Assembly: GCA_017415945.1 (NCBI GenBank) | Contig: JAFQDR010000245.1 | Coordinates: 1-34,083 of the forward strand | DNA length: 34,083 nucleotides | Direction: 5' to 3' | Source: Oscillospiraceae bacterium | GTDB lineage: Bacteria; Bacillota_A; Clostridia; Oscillospirales; Oscillospiraceae | Shown: piece by piece, positions 23,992-30,727 of the stretch | How the letters are laid out: the number at the start of each line of letters is the position of its first letter | Numbering within the stretch: position 1 is the stretch's first letter | The notes under the pieces: model-generated | What the model was told of the DNA's origin: nothing | The model's database searches: none | What the model saw: only the letters and a program-made list of their open reading frames with translations | Position numbers and translations under genes: made by a program

Positions 23992-24169
23992 ATGTGGGAA
24001 AAGCTGTTGAAAGTGTGTGGGGAAGCGGTGGAGAACCTGTGGAGAAAAAAACGTCGAATACCGTCGGAAATGCTGAAAATAGCTGAAATGATACGCTTTT
24101 TCCCTGTTTTTGTTAATAAATTGGTTAAAAAACATTGAAAAAGTTACAAAATGTGGTAGCAATGCATTT

Positions 24170-24198
24170 TTGTCAATGATACAATATCCTCGTATATT
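24170..24198 (+). promoter_or_regulatory. Sigma-A promoter of the VanX-like lipoprotein operon
   Basis: TTGTCA (24170-24175) and TATATT (24193-24198) with a 17-base spacer. It leaves an untranslated leader of about 135 bases. The stretch 23992-24169 is AT-rich without genes; it carries three near-matches to a DnaA box. Confidence 0.7.
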
Positions 24199-24219
24199 AT
24201 AGTTTCAACTCCGCAAGTG

Positions 24220-24256
24220 GTGTCGGGGTGGGGCGGGAGTGCTCCAAAACCGACAC
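24220..24256 (+). promoter_or_regulatory. Structured element in the long 5' leader
   Basis: GTGTCGG (24220-24226) pairs with CCGACAC (24250-24256), and an inner GGAG/CTCC hairpin lies between. It does not match any riboswitch class I can recognise. Confidence 0.4.
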
Positions 24257-24340
24257 AAATATGCTTCTAATGGGTTTTATCGTCAATATTTTCCATATTT
24301 CGACCAAACAACCTAAAGATTCTTATAGGAGGAAATAACA

Positions 24341-25564
24341 ATGAAGATGAACATGAGATCAGTTCTCGCACTTTTGCTGGCAGCTTTGATGCTGTTGGGT
24401 CTGTGCGCCTGCGGCGGAGATGACGCCGGTACTGATGATGAGGCATCTGTGACTCCCACTCCCGAGGTAGTGGAACCCGGTGATCCCAATCTGTACCGCG
24501 CCCGTATCGACGGCACAAGATACTATACCCAGCCCGCATCCGAGCCCGATGCCATCCCCGGCAACTTCCAGAGCACCATGGCAAAGGGAACCGAGGTCAC
24601 CAAGATCGCGGAAGACGGGGAATGGATCCAGGTCAACCTGCCCACGGGCATCAGCGCATGGATCCACAGCTGGTATCTGGAATGTGACGACCCCGCAACC
24701 GAAAAGCTGAGAAAGAGCACGCTGCTGAAAAACCGCATTGACGCAAAGGGCTATGAGCCCATCAACGCACAGATCTATACCTGCATGGCAGAGGAACTGA
24801 ACGTCCGCAGCGAGCCCCACACCGGCGGCATCGTATTCAAGCAGATCGGCTTCGGCGAGGAGCTGCTGGTTTACGGCAAGAACGGCAATTTCTATCTGTG
24901 TGAAATGTCCGACGGCAGCATCGTTTACTGCTCTGTGGACTATCTGAGCCCTCAGGCGACCTATGTTGAGCTGGCAGGGGCTGTTGACCTGCGTGTATTT
25001 ATGCCCGGCGCGGACTTCAATCTGCAGCTGAGCACCGCAAACAATGTGACGGGTAAGGCCCTGTATCCCGCAGTGCCTCTGCTGGAGGAATCCACCGCGG
25101 CCATGCTGAAGGAGGCTTACGAGATCTTCGAGGCAGCAGGCTACACCATCAAGATCTACGATGCATACCGTCCCGCATCCGCACAGGACAAGCTGGAGGC
25201 TGCCACCGATTATGCGGGCGGCAACGACCTGCACTCTCTGGGCAGAGCGGTAGACATCTCTCTGGTGAACAATGCAGCCAATAAGGAGCTGCGTATGCCT
25301 ACCAAGGTCCACGATTTCAGCGCCAAGGCTGCCCGCAGCTCCAGCGGCGAATGGGATTGGGATCTGAAGAACAACGTGGACTACATGACCGGAGTCATGG
25401 AATCCGTAGGCTTCAAGACCATTGACGGGGAATGGTGGCACTTTGAAAATCCCGGTACCACCGGTCTGGATACCGAGCTGAACTATGATGCGCTGACCTA
25501 CCACCCCATCTCTCAGTACGGCGTTGTGCCTCCCGCTGCTGCCGAGGAGGGCGAAGCACAGTGA
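24341..25564 (+). CDS. Lipoprotein D-Ala-D-Ala dipeptidase (VanX/M15D-like) with SH3-type domains
   Basis: 407 residues. A lipoprotein signal (LLGLCACGG, lipidated Cys near 22-24) is followed by two SH3b-like segments (about 50-112 and 145-200: GISAWIHSWYL, ELNVRSEPHTGG). The C-terminal catalytic domain is of the VanX/DdpX zinc peptidase type: Arg in YDAYRP near 276, zinc ligands His and Asp in LHSLGRAVD near 297-304, and Glu/His in EWWHFE near 363-368. It would cut D-Ala-D-Ala or related muropeptides outside the membrane. AGGAGG precedes the ATG. The lone enzyme, without VanH/VanA partners, points to wall recycling rather than vancomycin resistance. Its stop overlaps the nitroreductase start. 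Confidence 0.88.
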   Translation: MKMNMRSVLALLLAALMLLGLCACGGDDAGTDDEASVTPTPEVVEPGDPNLYRARIDGTRYYTQPASEPDAIPGNFQSTMAKGTEVTKIAEDGEWIQVNLPTGISAWIHSWYLECDDPATEKLRKSTLLKNRIDAKGYEPINAQIYTCMAEELNVRSEPHTGGIVFKQIGFGEELLVYGKNGNFYLCEMSDGSIVYCSVDYLSPQATYVELAGAVDLRVFMPGADFNLQLSTANNVTGKALYPAVPLLEESTAAMLKEAYEIFEAAGYTIKIYDAYRPASAQDKLEAATDYAGGNDLHSLGRAVDISLVNNAANKELRMPTKVHDFSAKAARSSSGEWDWDLKNNVDYMTGVMESVGFKTIDGEWWHFENPGTTGLDTELNYDALTYHPISQYGVVPPAAAEEGEAQ

Positions 25565-26088
25565 TGAACGCTTTGGAACAGCTGCTGCACCGCCGCAGCA
25601 TCCGTAAGTATAAGCAGGAGCTGCCCGACCGCAGCCTCATCGAGCAGATCACCGAGGCAGGCACCTACGCCGCTTGTGGGAGAAATCTGCAGAGCGGCAT
25701 CATTGTGGCAGTCACCAATCGGGAGCTCCGTGACCGTATCTCCGCCATGAACAACAAGATCTGGGGCGGCGAGGAAGGCTTCGACCCCTTCTATGGCGCA
25801 CCCGCCATCCTGATCGTGCTGGCGAAGAAGGACTCTCCCCATAAGGTTTATGACGGCAGTCTCATCATGGGCAACATGATGCTGGCAGCGGACGCACTGG
25901 GTCTGGGCACCTGCTGGATCCATCGTGCCAAGGAGGAGTTTGAAACCGAGGAGGGCAAGCAGATCCTCCGCGACCTTGGCATTACCGAGGAATACGAGGG
26001 CATCGGTCATCTGTCCTTGGGCTGGCCCGACTGTCCCCACCCCACGGCACGTCCCCGCAAGGAGAACTACGTGTACTTCGCAGAATAA
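25561..26088 (+). CDS. Nitroreductase-family FMN oxidoreductase
   Basis: 175 residues, a compact nitroreductase: RRSIRKYKQELPDRSLIEQI opens the FMN-binding domain, MLAADALGLGTCWIHRA is the conserved mid-region, and GHLSLGWPD stands for the usual final motif. It reduces nitro, quinone or flavin substrates with NAD(P)H. GTG at 25561 or ATG at 25564 may be the start; both overlap the dipeptidase stop, with GGAGG at 25546-25550, so the two are translationally coupled. The pairing with a wall dipeptidase has no obvious biochemical link. Confidence 0.9.
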   Translation: MMNALEQLLHRRSIRKYKQELPDRSLIEQITEAGTYAACGRNLQSGIIVAVTNRELRDRISAMNNKIWGGEEGFDPFYGAPAILIVLAKKDSPHKVYDGSLIMGNMMLAADALGLGTCWIHRAKEEFETEEGKQILRDLGITEEYEGIGHLSLGWPDCPHPTARPRKENYVYFAE

Positions 26089-26097
26089 CAACAATAC

Positions 26098-26133
26098 GAC
26101 CCTGTTTGCAGAAATTGCAGACAGGGTCTTTTT
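26098..26133 (+). terminator. Rho-independent terminator of the dipeptidase-nitroreductase operon
   Basis: GACCCTGT/ACAGGGTC with an inner TGCA/TGCA stem, followed by TTTTT, ten bases after the stop. Confidence 0.87.
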
Positions 26134-26147
26134 ATGCGTTTGTTTGT

Positions 26148-26849
26148 TTATCCCATTGTCCAGCCATGCTCTCCGTGGTAGATCATTTGCTTGGTCATGC
26201 CGCCGTCGATGCAGATGTTTTCTCCTGTGATAAAGCCTGCCTTGTCCGAGCAGAGAAACAGTACCATATTGGCAATGTCCATGGGATTGCCCACTCTGCC
26301 TACGGGCTGCTGTAGGGCATCGGGGCCCTCATATACCGTATAGGCGGTGTCGATCCAGCCGGGGGAGATGCTGTTGACTCGCACCCTGCCCCCGAGACTC
26401 ATGGCCAGTGCGTGGGTCAGAGCGGAGATACCCCCTTTGGCGGCGGTGTAGCTCTCCGTTTGGGGCATACTCATGCGGTCGCGGGAGGAGGAAATGTTGA
26501 TGACGGAGCTGCCTGCGGGGAAGTAGGGGGCGAACAGCTTGGTCAGATAAAAGGGCGCGGTGACCCCTACCGCCAGTGCGTAGCTGAACTCCTCGTAGCT
26601 GCAATCGTCCATACCCTTCATAATGGGCAGGGCGTTGTTCACCAGAATATCCACACGACCGTGGTTTTGGATGACCATGTCCGCGAAGCGTTCCAGTGTG
26701 GCCTTGTCCGCAATATCCCCTACGAAGTGGTCACCCTCCGCAATGTCGATGACATAGACAGTGGCACCCTGCTTGCGGAACTCGTCGGCAATGCACTTTC
26801 CGATACCGTTGGCACCGCCTGTCACCACTGCGATTTTGTTTTCGAACAT
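26148..26849 (-). CDS. Short-chain dehydrogenase/reductase (SDR)
   Basis: 233 residues: TGGANGIGK cofactor motif (about 10-18), VNNALP in place of the usual NNAG, catalytic Ser in NISSSRDR and Tyr/Lys in YTAAK, then FITGENICIDGGMT near the end. AAGGAGG precedes the ATG. It is divergent from the FMN-dependent dehydrogenase at 26982, sharing a 132-base promoter region, so both may act on hydroxy/keto acids in one pathway. It is not closely similar to the SDR at 4596; the substrate is unknown. Confidence 0.9.
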   Translation of the reverse strand: MFENKIAVVTGGANGIGKCIADEFRKQGATVYVIDIAEGDHFVGDIADKATLERFADMVIQNHGRVDILVNNALPIMKGMDDCSYEEFSYALAVGVTAPFYLTKLFAPYFPAGSSVINISSSRDRMSMPQTESYTAAKGGISALTHALAMSLGGRVRVNSISPGWIDTAYTVYEGPDALQQPVGRVGNPMDIANMVLFLCSDKAGFITGENICIDGGMTKQMIYHGEHGWTMG

Positions 26850-26917
26850 AAAATCCCTCCTTATTCGTATGGCAACAGTGTATCACGGAATTAGCTGTAA
26901 AACCATCTCTTTTGCTG

Positions 26918-26947
26918 TTGCTTTTGGGGTAAAAGATAGGATACAAT
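26918..26947 (+). promoter_or_regulatory. Putative promoter of the FMN-dependent dehydrogenase
   Basis: TTGCTT (26918-26923) and TACAAT (26942-26947), 18 bases apart, about 35 bases before the start codon. Confidence 0.5.
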
Positions 26948-26981
26948 GAGATCATAGGATGAACCCCAAAGGAGGAACATT

Positions 26982-27998
26982 ATGGATTACAATCAGGTTT
27001 TGGCGGAAGCAAGAAAGAACATCGGCCTCAATTGCAAGGCCTGTCCCGTGTGCAACGGGCTTGCCTGCGGGAATACCATGCCCGGCCCCGGCTCCAAGGC
27101 CCCCGGCAACGGTGCCCATGACAACTGGAAGGCTTGGCAGCAGATGAAGCTGGTCATGGACTGCATTGCCCCTGCGGGCGGGGTAGATACGAGCCTCGAC
27201 TTCTTGGGCCGCTCACTGGAGTTCCCTTTGATGACAGGCCCCATCGGCTCCATCAAATGGCAGTACAACCCCGAAAGCGATGTGCGTGACTTCAACCGTG
27301 ATGTGGCGGCGGTGTCCCAAAAGCTGGGCATTGCGGGTGCCTTCGGTGACGGCATCGAACCCGGGGTGTTTGTGGATTCCTTGCAGTACAGTGCAGACTT
27401 CGGCGGTGTATCCGTTCCCATTCTGAACCCCTATTCCGATGCCGAGATCAAGGAGAAGATCGCCCTCGCCAATGCTGCGGGTGTCTTTGCCTTGGGCGTG
27501 GTCATTGACAGTGCGGGGCTGCCCCATCTGCGGCAGAAGGACATCACCGCAGGCACCAAGACCGTGGAGCAGCTGCGGATGCTGAAGGGCTGCAGCAAAG
27601 CACCCTTTATCGTCAAGGGGGTTATGAGCGCCAAGACCGCATTGAAGGCGGTGGAAGCGGGGGCCGATGCCATCATCGTGTCCAACCACGGTGGCAGAGT
27701 GCTGCCCTTCTCTCCCTCCACAGCGGAGGTGCTGCCCGAAATCGCGGAAGCGGTCAAGGGGAAAACCCAAATCATCGTGGACGGCGGCATCCGTACGGGC
27801 TTTGATGTGTTCAAGGCACTGGCACTGGGTGCGGATCTGGTAATGATCTGCCGACCCATTCTGACCGCGTGGTACGGCGCAGGGCAGGAAGGCATTGAGA
27901 TCTATGTGAACAAGCTGAAGGCAGAGCTGGACGACGCCATGTATATGTGCGGCGCACGAAAGCTCACCGACATCACACGGGATATGGTCAGATTTTGA
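26982..27998 (+). CDS. FMN-dependent alpha-hydroxy-acid dehydrogenase, Cys-rich N-terminus
   Basis: 338 residues. It has the beta/alpha barrel of the lactate/glycolate oxidase family: FPLMTGPIGS, FIVKGVMSAKTALKAVEAGA, the FMN/substrate motif SNHGGR (catalytic His and final Arg), then IIVDGGIRTGFDVFKALALGAD. The N-terminus has C18-x2-C21-x2-C24-x4-C29, which also occurs in clostridial members of this family as I recall them and could bind a metal or Fe-S cluster. The barrel is shorter than in classical 360-residue oxidases. AAAGGAGG precedes the ATG. In an anaerobe it probably acts as a dehydrogenase rather than an oxidase. Confidence 0.88.
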   Translation: MDYNQVLAEARKNIGLNCKACPVCNGLACGNTMPGPGSKAPGNGAHDNWKAWQQMKLVMDCIAPAGGVDTSLDFLGRSLEFPLMTGPIGSIKWQYNPESDVRDFNRDVAAVSQKLGIAGAFGDGIEPGVFVDSLQYSADFGGVSVPILNPYSDAEIKEKIALANAAGVFALGVVIDSAGLPHLRQKDITAGTKTVEQLRMLKGCSKAPFIVKGVMSAKTALKAVEAGADAIIVSNHGGRVLPFSPSTAEVLPEIAEAVKGKTQIIVDGGIRTGFDVFKALALGADLVMICRPILTAWYGAGQEGIEIYVNKLKAELDDAMYMCGARKLTDITRDMVRF

Positions 27999-28016
27999 AC
28001 GGTAAAATAAAAGCAA

Positions 28017-28052
28017 ACAGCGGACAGATTTTTCTGTCCGCTGTGATTTTTT
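28017..28052 (+). terminator. Rho-independent terminator of the FMN dehydrogenase gene
   Basis: ACAGCGGACAGA-TTTT-TCTGTCCGCTGT (12-bp perfect stem) followed by GATTTTTT. The T tract runs directly into the decayed resolvase fragment. Confidence 0.9.
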
Positions 28053-28163
28053 GAAGAATATCCTACGTATAAAAATGGGCAGTTGAATGTCAGTGAGTTG
28101 GCGAGGGTGTGCGGTTTGAGCAGAACCACGACTTATAAGTATATTGGACTATTGGAAGGATAA
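28047..28163 (+). pseudogene. Truncated 3' end of a serine resolvase gene
   Basis: Read in frame to the TAA at 28161-28163, these bases encode FFEEYPTYKNGQLNVSELAR followed by VCGLSRTTTYKYIGLLEG. This aligns with the last 38 or so residues of the intact resolvase ending at 33830 (FLKHYPSYKNGMLNVSELAR onward), its C-terminal helix-turn-helix. The downstream hairpin is also shared. No start, catalytic domain or ribosome site remains. The copies differ at roughly one base in five, so this is the relic of a related element, not a recent duplication. Confidence 0.85.
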
Positions 28164-28167
28164 AGCA

Positions 28168-28193
28168 ACAGGGAACCATCATCGGTTCCCTGT
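28168..28193. terminator. Hairpin shared with the resolvase 3' flank
   Basis: ACAGGGAACC-ATCATC-GGTTCCCTGT, a perfect 10-bp stem. It matches the position and much of the sequence of the hairpin at 33836-33861. On the minus strand it lies just after the SHOCT operon and may serve as its terminator. Confidence 0.65.
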
Positions 28194-28200
28194 ATGTGTA

Positions 28201-28716
28201 TTATTTGTTAAGCAGTTGTTTTTTCTTTTCGTCGTACTCTTCCTGTGTGATTGCGCCCATATCAAGGAGTTCCTTGAATTCGACCAATTTGCTAAGGTCG
28301 GGCGCAGTGGATTCAAAAGTAGGATTGTCCATTTTTTTCGATTTGTCTTTTTTTGCTGCAATCATTTCAAAAACAGAGATGCCAACAATCAAAGCGTTTA
28401 TACCGGTTGCAAGATAATACAACCCTGTTCCCTCAACAATACAGAGTAAAATAAAAAGGATCAAACCGAGAAGGGCACAAACAAAAGAAGCAACTGCGCG
28501 TTTCCATGAGAGCGCTTCCATGTTTTTCAATCCCTTGATGGTTTTCTTTGTTATGATGTAGTTTCCTATGTATGCGACACCGAACAAAATGGTGATGATT
28601 AATGTCATGACTTTGCCGTTTAGGATGCCCATTGCAATGAGTGCAATCGAAATCAGCGCAAATATGCCTACGGGAATAAGCTTAATTATCGATATAAGTT
28701 GTAGTGCTTTTTTCAT
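28201..28716 (-). CDS. Membrane protein with C-terminal SHOCT domain (third gene of operon)
   Basis: 171 residues. About four hydrophobic helices (near 7-28, 34-53, 73-92, 97-117) precede a charged linker (KKDKSKKMDN) and a terminal SHOCT domain, LVEFKELLDMGAITQEEYDE then KKKQLLNK. SHOCT is a short helical oligomerisation module found at the ends of many bacterial proteins. The tail is nearly identical to that of the gene upstream, and the DNA encoding the two tails is also similar, which suggests duplication. Function unknown. Confidence 0.8.
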   Translation of the reverse strand: MKKALQLISIIKLIPVGIFALISIALIAMGILNGKVMTLIITILFGVAYIGNYIITKKTIKGLKNMEALSWKRAVASFVCALLGLILFILLCIVEGTGLYYLATGINALIVGISVFEMIAAKKDKSKKMDNPTFESTAPDLSKLVEFKELLDMGAITQEEYDEKKKQLLNK

Positions 28717-28736
28717 ATCGTGTTCCTATTCTTTTC

Positions 28737-29273
28737 TTAGTTGCTGCTGTTTAGCAGCTGTGTTTTCATTTCGTCAAATTCCTCTTGCGTAATTGCTCCC
28801 ATATCAAGGAGCTCTTTGTACTTTACCAAGTTAACCAGTGTTCCGGTTGCAAGTGATGTGGTGGAGCTGATTTTTTGTTCCTTGGTATTGTATTGGGTAA
28901 ATTCCATTATGGAAAGAATGAGCATGATAATCAACGAAAATGCTTTGATAATAACCATGCGGCCTATACCTGAATAAATTGTGTAAAAGATGTAGAGTGC
29001 GAGGGGGAGGGAGATGATTGACAGAGCAAGAGAGATTGTGTGAATGCTCTTTTGAATTGACTGCCCCTTTGAGATTATCATAATGGAAATAACGGCATTA
29101 GACACGAGTACAAGAAAAATCACAATCAGAGGCCAAGAGCTTATGACAAGCCATGCCAAATCGAAGCCGAAGAAGTCTAAGCCGGAGAATAAGGTTCTTG
29201 CCCATAAAAATGCATTTAGTAAAATAATTACCAATTTAACTAAGGATAAAATTTTGGGGGAATTGTTTTTCAT
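28737..29273 (-). CDS. Membrane protein with C-terminal SHOCT domain (second gene of operon)
   Basis: 178 residues. Four hydrophobic helices (about 7-30, 42-66, 78-98, 106-126) lead to a Ser/Thr-rich linker and the SHOCT end LVKYKELLDMGAITQEEFDE. The ATG at 29273 has GAGG six bases upstream; a GTG at 29285 would overlap the site. The ribosome site overlaps the end of the TM2-SHOCT gene, so the two are translationally coupled. It has the same layout as the next gene (28201-28716), but the membrane parts have diverged. Function unknown. Confidence 0.8.
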   Translation of the reverse strand: MKNNSPKILSLVKLVIILLNAFLWARTLFSGLDFFGFDLAWLVISSWPLIVIFLVLVSNAVISIMIISKGQSIQKSIHTISLALSIISLPLALYIFYTIYSGIGRMVIIKAFSLIIMLILSIMEFTQYNTKEQKISSTTSLATGTLVNLVKYKELLDMGAITQEEFDEMKTQLLNSSN

Positions 29274-29281
29274 GATGAACC

Positions 29282-29617
29282 TCACATTTTTTTCAGAATA
29301 TCAGCCTTCATTGCTACGAATTCCTCATCGGTCAAAGCACCTTCGTCGTGAAGAGCCTTGATTTTTTTTAGCTCATCCGCGGGATTTCTTGCAGGTTCGC
29401 TGTTTCCGAAAACAGAACCTTGTTCGTACTCAGAACCGTCAGCGGGGAGCAACTTTCCCGTTGCGATGTTGATAATATCAATAATCCACAACACACCGAA
29501 GCAGCCACCTGTAAGCAGTTTCAAAACACCTATGCCGGTATAGCCCAGATAGAATCGGTCAATACCCAAACCGCCCAGAAGAACGGACAGAATCAGTGCC
29601 AAAGTTTTGTCTTTCAT
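29282..29617 (-). CDS. TM2-domain protein with C-terminal SHOCT domain (first gene of operon)
   Basis: 111 residues. The N-terminal half is a TM2 domain: ALILSVLLGGLGIDRFYLGY with the family DRFYLG turn between two helices, then GVLKLLTGGCFGVLWIIDII. The C-terminus is a SHOCT helix pair (DELKKIKALHDEGALTDEEF). The ATG at 29617 follows GAGAGGA; an upstream in-frame start at 29665 lacks a ribosome site. TM2-SHOCT proteins are common and uncharacterised. Here it heads a three-gene operon in which every product ends in SHOCT. Confidence 0.85.
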   Translation of the reverse strand: MKDKTLALILSVLLGGLGIDRFYLGYTGIGVLKLLTGGCFGVLWIIDIINIATGKLLPADGSEYEQGSVFGNSEPARNPADELKKIKALHDEGALTDEEFVAMKADILKKM

Positions 29618-29686
29618 AGAAATTCCTCTCTTTCTGATTGTTGTTCGATGGATAAGTTTAGTCAAAAAATATCTGACGTTTAAGAA

Positions 29687-29715
29687 ATAATAACATACAA
29701 ACGTGGACTAATCAA
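29687..29715 (-). promoter_or_regulatory. Putative promoter of the SHOCT operon
   Basis: On the minus strand TTGATT (29710-29715) and TATTAT (29687-29692), 17 bases apart, about 70 bases before the TM2-SHOCT start. A plus-strand TATAAT near 29743 may serve the divergent XRE gene. Confidence 0.6.
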
Positions 29716-29785
29716 TATAAAACGACAAATAAGATTTGATTATTATAATGTGCATCGGCGGTATCCTATTTTTGAGGTGATAACG

Positions 29786-30097
29786 ATGTATGAGGAATTT
29801 GTTCGAGAACGAATTACGCAGCTGCGATTGAAAAAAGGTGTGTCCGAATATCAAATGAGTTATGACTTAGGGCATAGCCGAGGATATGTGTATAACATTT
29901 CATCGGGCAAAGCACTCCCTCCGATGAAAGAGTTTTTTGCGATATGCGAATATTTTGAAATTACACCACAGCAATTTTTTGATGAAGATACGACAAATCC
30001 CGAATTGATTCAAAAAGCGATCGAGGGAATGAATAAGCTGGATGAAAACGATATACTGATGCTTTTGGGAATCATCAATCGGTTTCTTAAAAAATAA
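29786..30097 (+). CDS. XRE-family helix-turn-helix regulator
   Basis: 103 residues. An N-terminal HTH_3 domain (ITQLRLKKGVSEYQMSYDLG then HSRGYVYNISSGKALPPMKE) is followed by a short helical tail. The HTH is slightly degenerate, with SYDLGHSRGYVYNI as its helix-turn-helix. GAGGTGATAACG precedes the ATG at 29786; an upstream in-frame ATG at 29750 is too early. It is divergent from the SHOCT operon with a 168-base shared region and is the obvious candidate regulator. Confidence 0.85.
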   Translation: MYEEFVRERITQLRLKKGVSEYQMSYDLGHSRGYVYNISSGKALPPMKEFFAICEYFEITPQQFFDEDTTNPELIQKAIEGMNKLDENDILMLLGIINRFLKK

Positions 30098-30101
30098 CAA
30101 A

Positions 30102-30125
30102 CGGGAGCGGCAGATACCGCTCCCG
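30102..30125 (+). terminator. Hairpin after the XRE gene
   Basis: CGGGAGCGG and CCGCTCCCG form a 9-bp stem four bases after the stop; the T tract is poor (AAATTCAT). Confidence 0.55.
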
Positions 30126-30149
30126 AAATTCATATTTGAAAAACAAAAA

Positions 30150-30180
30150 AACCCCGAAACCTTTCGGTTTCGAGGTTTTT
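30150..30180. terminator. Terminator at the 3' end of the tRNA-Arg fragment
   Basis: AACCCCGAAACC and GGTTTCGAGGTT form a 12-bp stem with one mismatch, with T runs on both strands (TTTTT plus; TTTTTTTG minus). It sits exactly where the terminator of a minus-strand tRNA would be. Confidence 0.75.
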
Positions 30181-30224
30181 GGCACGCTCTAAGGGATTCG
30201 AACCCCTGACCTTCTGGTCCGTAG
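30180..30224 (-). pseudogene. 3' portion of tRNA-Arg(ACG), probable attachment-site remnant
   Basis: Read on the minus strand, these 45 bases run from the anticodon loop (CTACGGA) through anticodon stem CCAGA, variable GGTC, T arm AGGGG-TTCGAAT-CCCTT, acceptor 3' strand AGAGCGT, G and CCA. The 5' half of the tRNA is missing: beyond 30224 there is no D arm, no TCTGG stem partner and no ACGCTCT. A fragment from the anticodon loop to the CCA end is what tyrosine-integrase elements leave at one border. The full tRNA would lie outside the window. Confidence 0.8.
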
Positions 30225-30492
30225 CACCGCCGCTGATGCCCGACTGCGTCGGGCACCAATGGGCGATACAGGTGCGGAGAAAGACACAAATGAGACCTCA
30301 AAACTCTATCAAATATAGTGTTTTAATGGAAATATGGAACAATTCCTGTTTATATTCTACATTACTTGGACATACCCTTTCAACTACAATCCAATAGTCA
30401 AAAGGAAAAGAAATGCTGTCATCTGTGCGGAACAGGACGGAACAGCCAATCATCCCCAATCAAGTGCTAATCAAACTTAAAGCACCCCCGCT

Positions 30493-30538
30493 CCCGATGG
30501 TATCATCTTCAATCATCGGGGGCTTTTTACGTTCGTCA
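30493..30538 (+). terminator. Rho-independent terminator in the 30225-30597 gap
   Basis: CCCGATG and CATCGGG pair across a loop of about 24 bases, with flanking CCCCC/GGGGG support, then CTTTTT. No convincing gene precedes it in 30225-30490. That stretch holds a GCCCGAC/GTCGGGC hairpin (30238-30254) and AT-rich sequence, so it may end a small RNA or be a relic. Confidence 0.5.
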
Positions 30539-30597
30539 GGCAGTCAAAAAGAAATAAGAAAAAATAAAGAAAGAAAAAAGGAACCTAATGAAATGAA

Positions 30598-30625
30598 TTG
30601 GTGAGGTAGTTTGGTATTATATAAT
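30598..30625 (+). promoter_or_regulatory. Putative promoter of the accessory two-gene cassette
   Basis: TTGGTG (30598-30603) and TATAAT (30620-30625) with a 16-base spacer, giving a leader of about 95 bases before the ATG at 30728. Confidence 0.5.
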
Positions 30626-30727
30626 CAAGATAAGGGAAGGGAAAACAAAGAAAAACAAAACCTCCCAGAAGAAAAAACTAAGAGATTAAGACAAGGACAG
30701 TCTAAAACACCAGAAAGGAAAATTACT

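Noticed and set aside
24341..25564. Vancomycin-resistance gene
   Set aside because: The VanX-like domain is present, but no VanH, VanA/B ligase or VanRS genes accompany it, and its lipoprotein/SH3 build is unlike resistance VanX.
30180..30260. A complete tRNA-Arg gene
   Set aside because: Only the part from anticodon loop to CCA is present; the D arm, the anticodon stem 5' strand and the acceptor 5' strand are missing.
30413..30604. 63-codon frame before the accessory operon
   Set aside because: It is interrupted by a terminator hairpin in the transcript, lacks a ribosome site and has low-complexity content.
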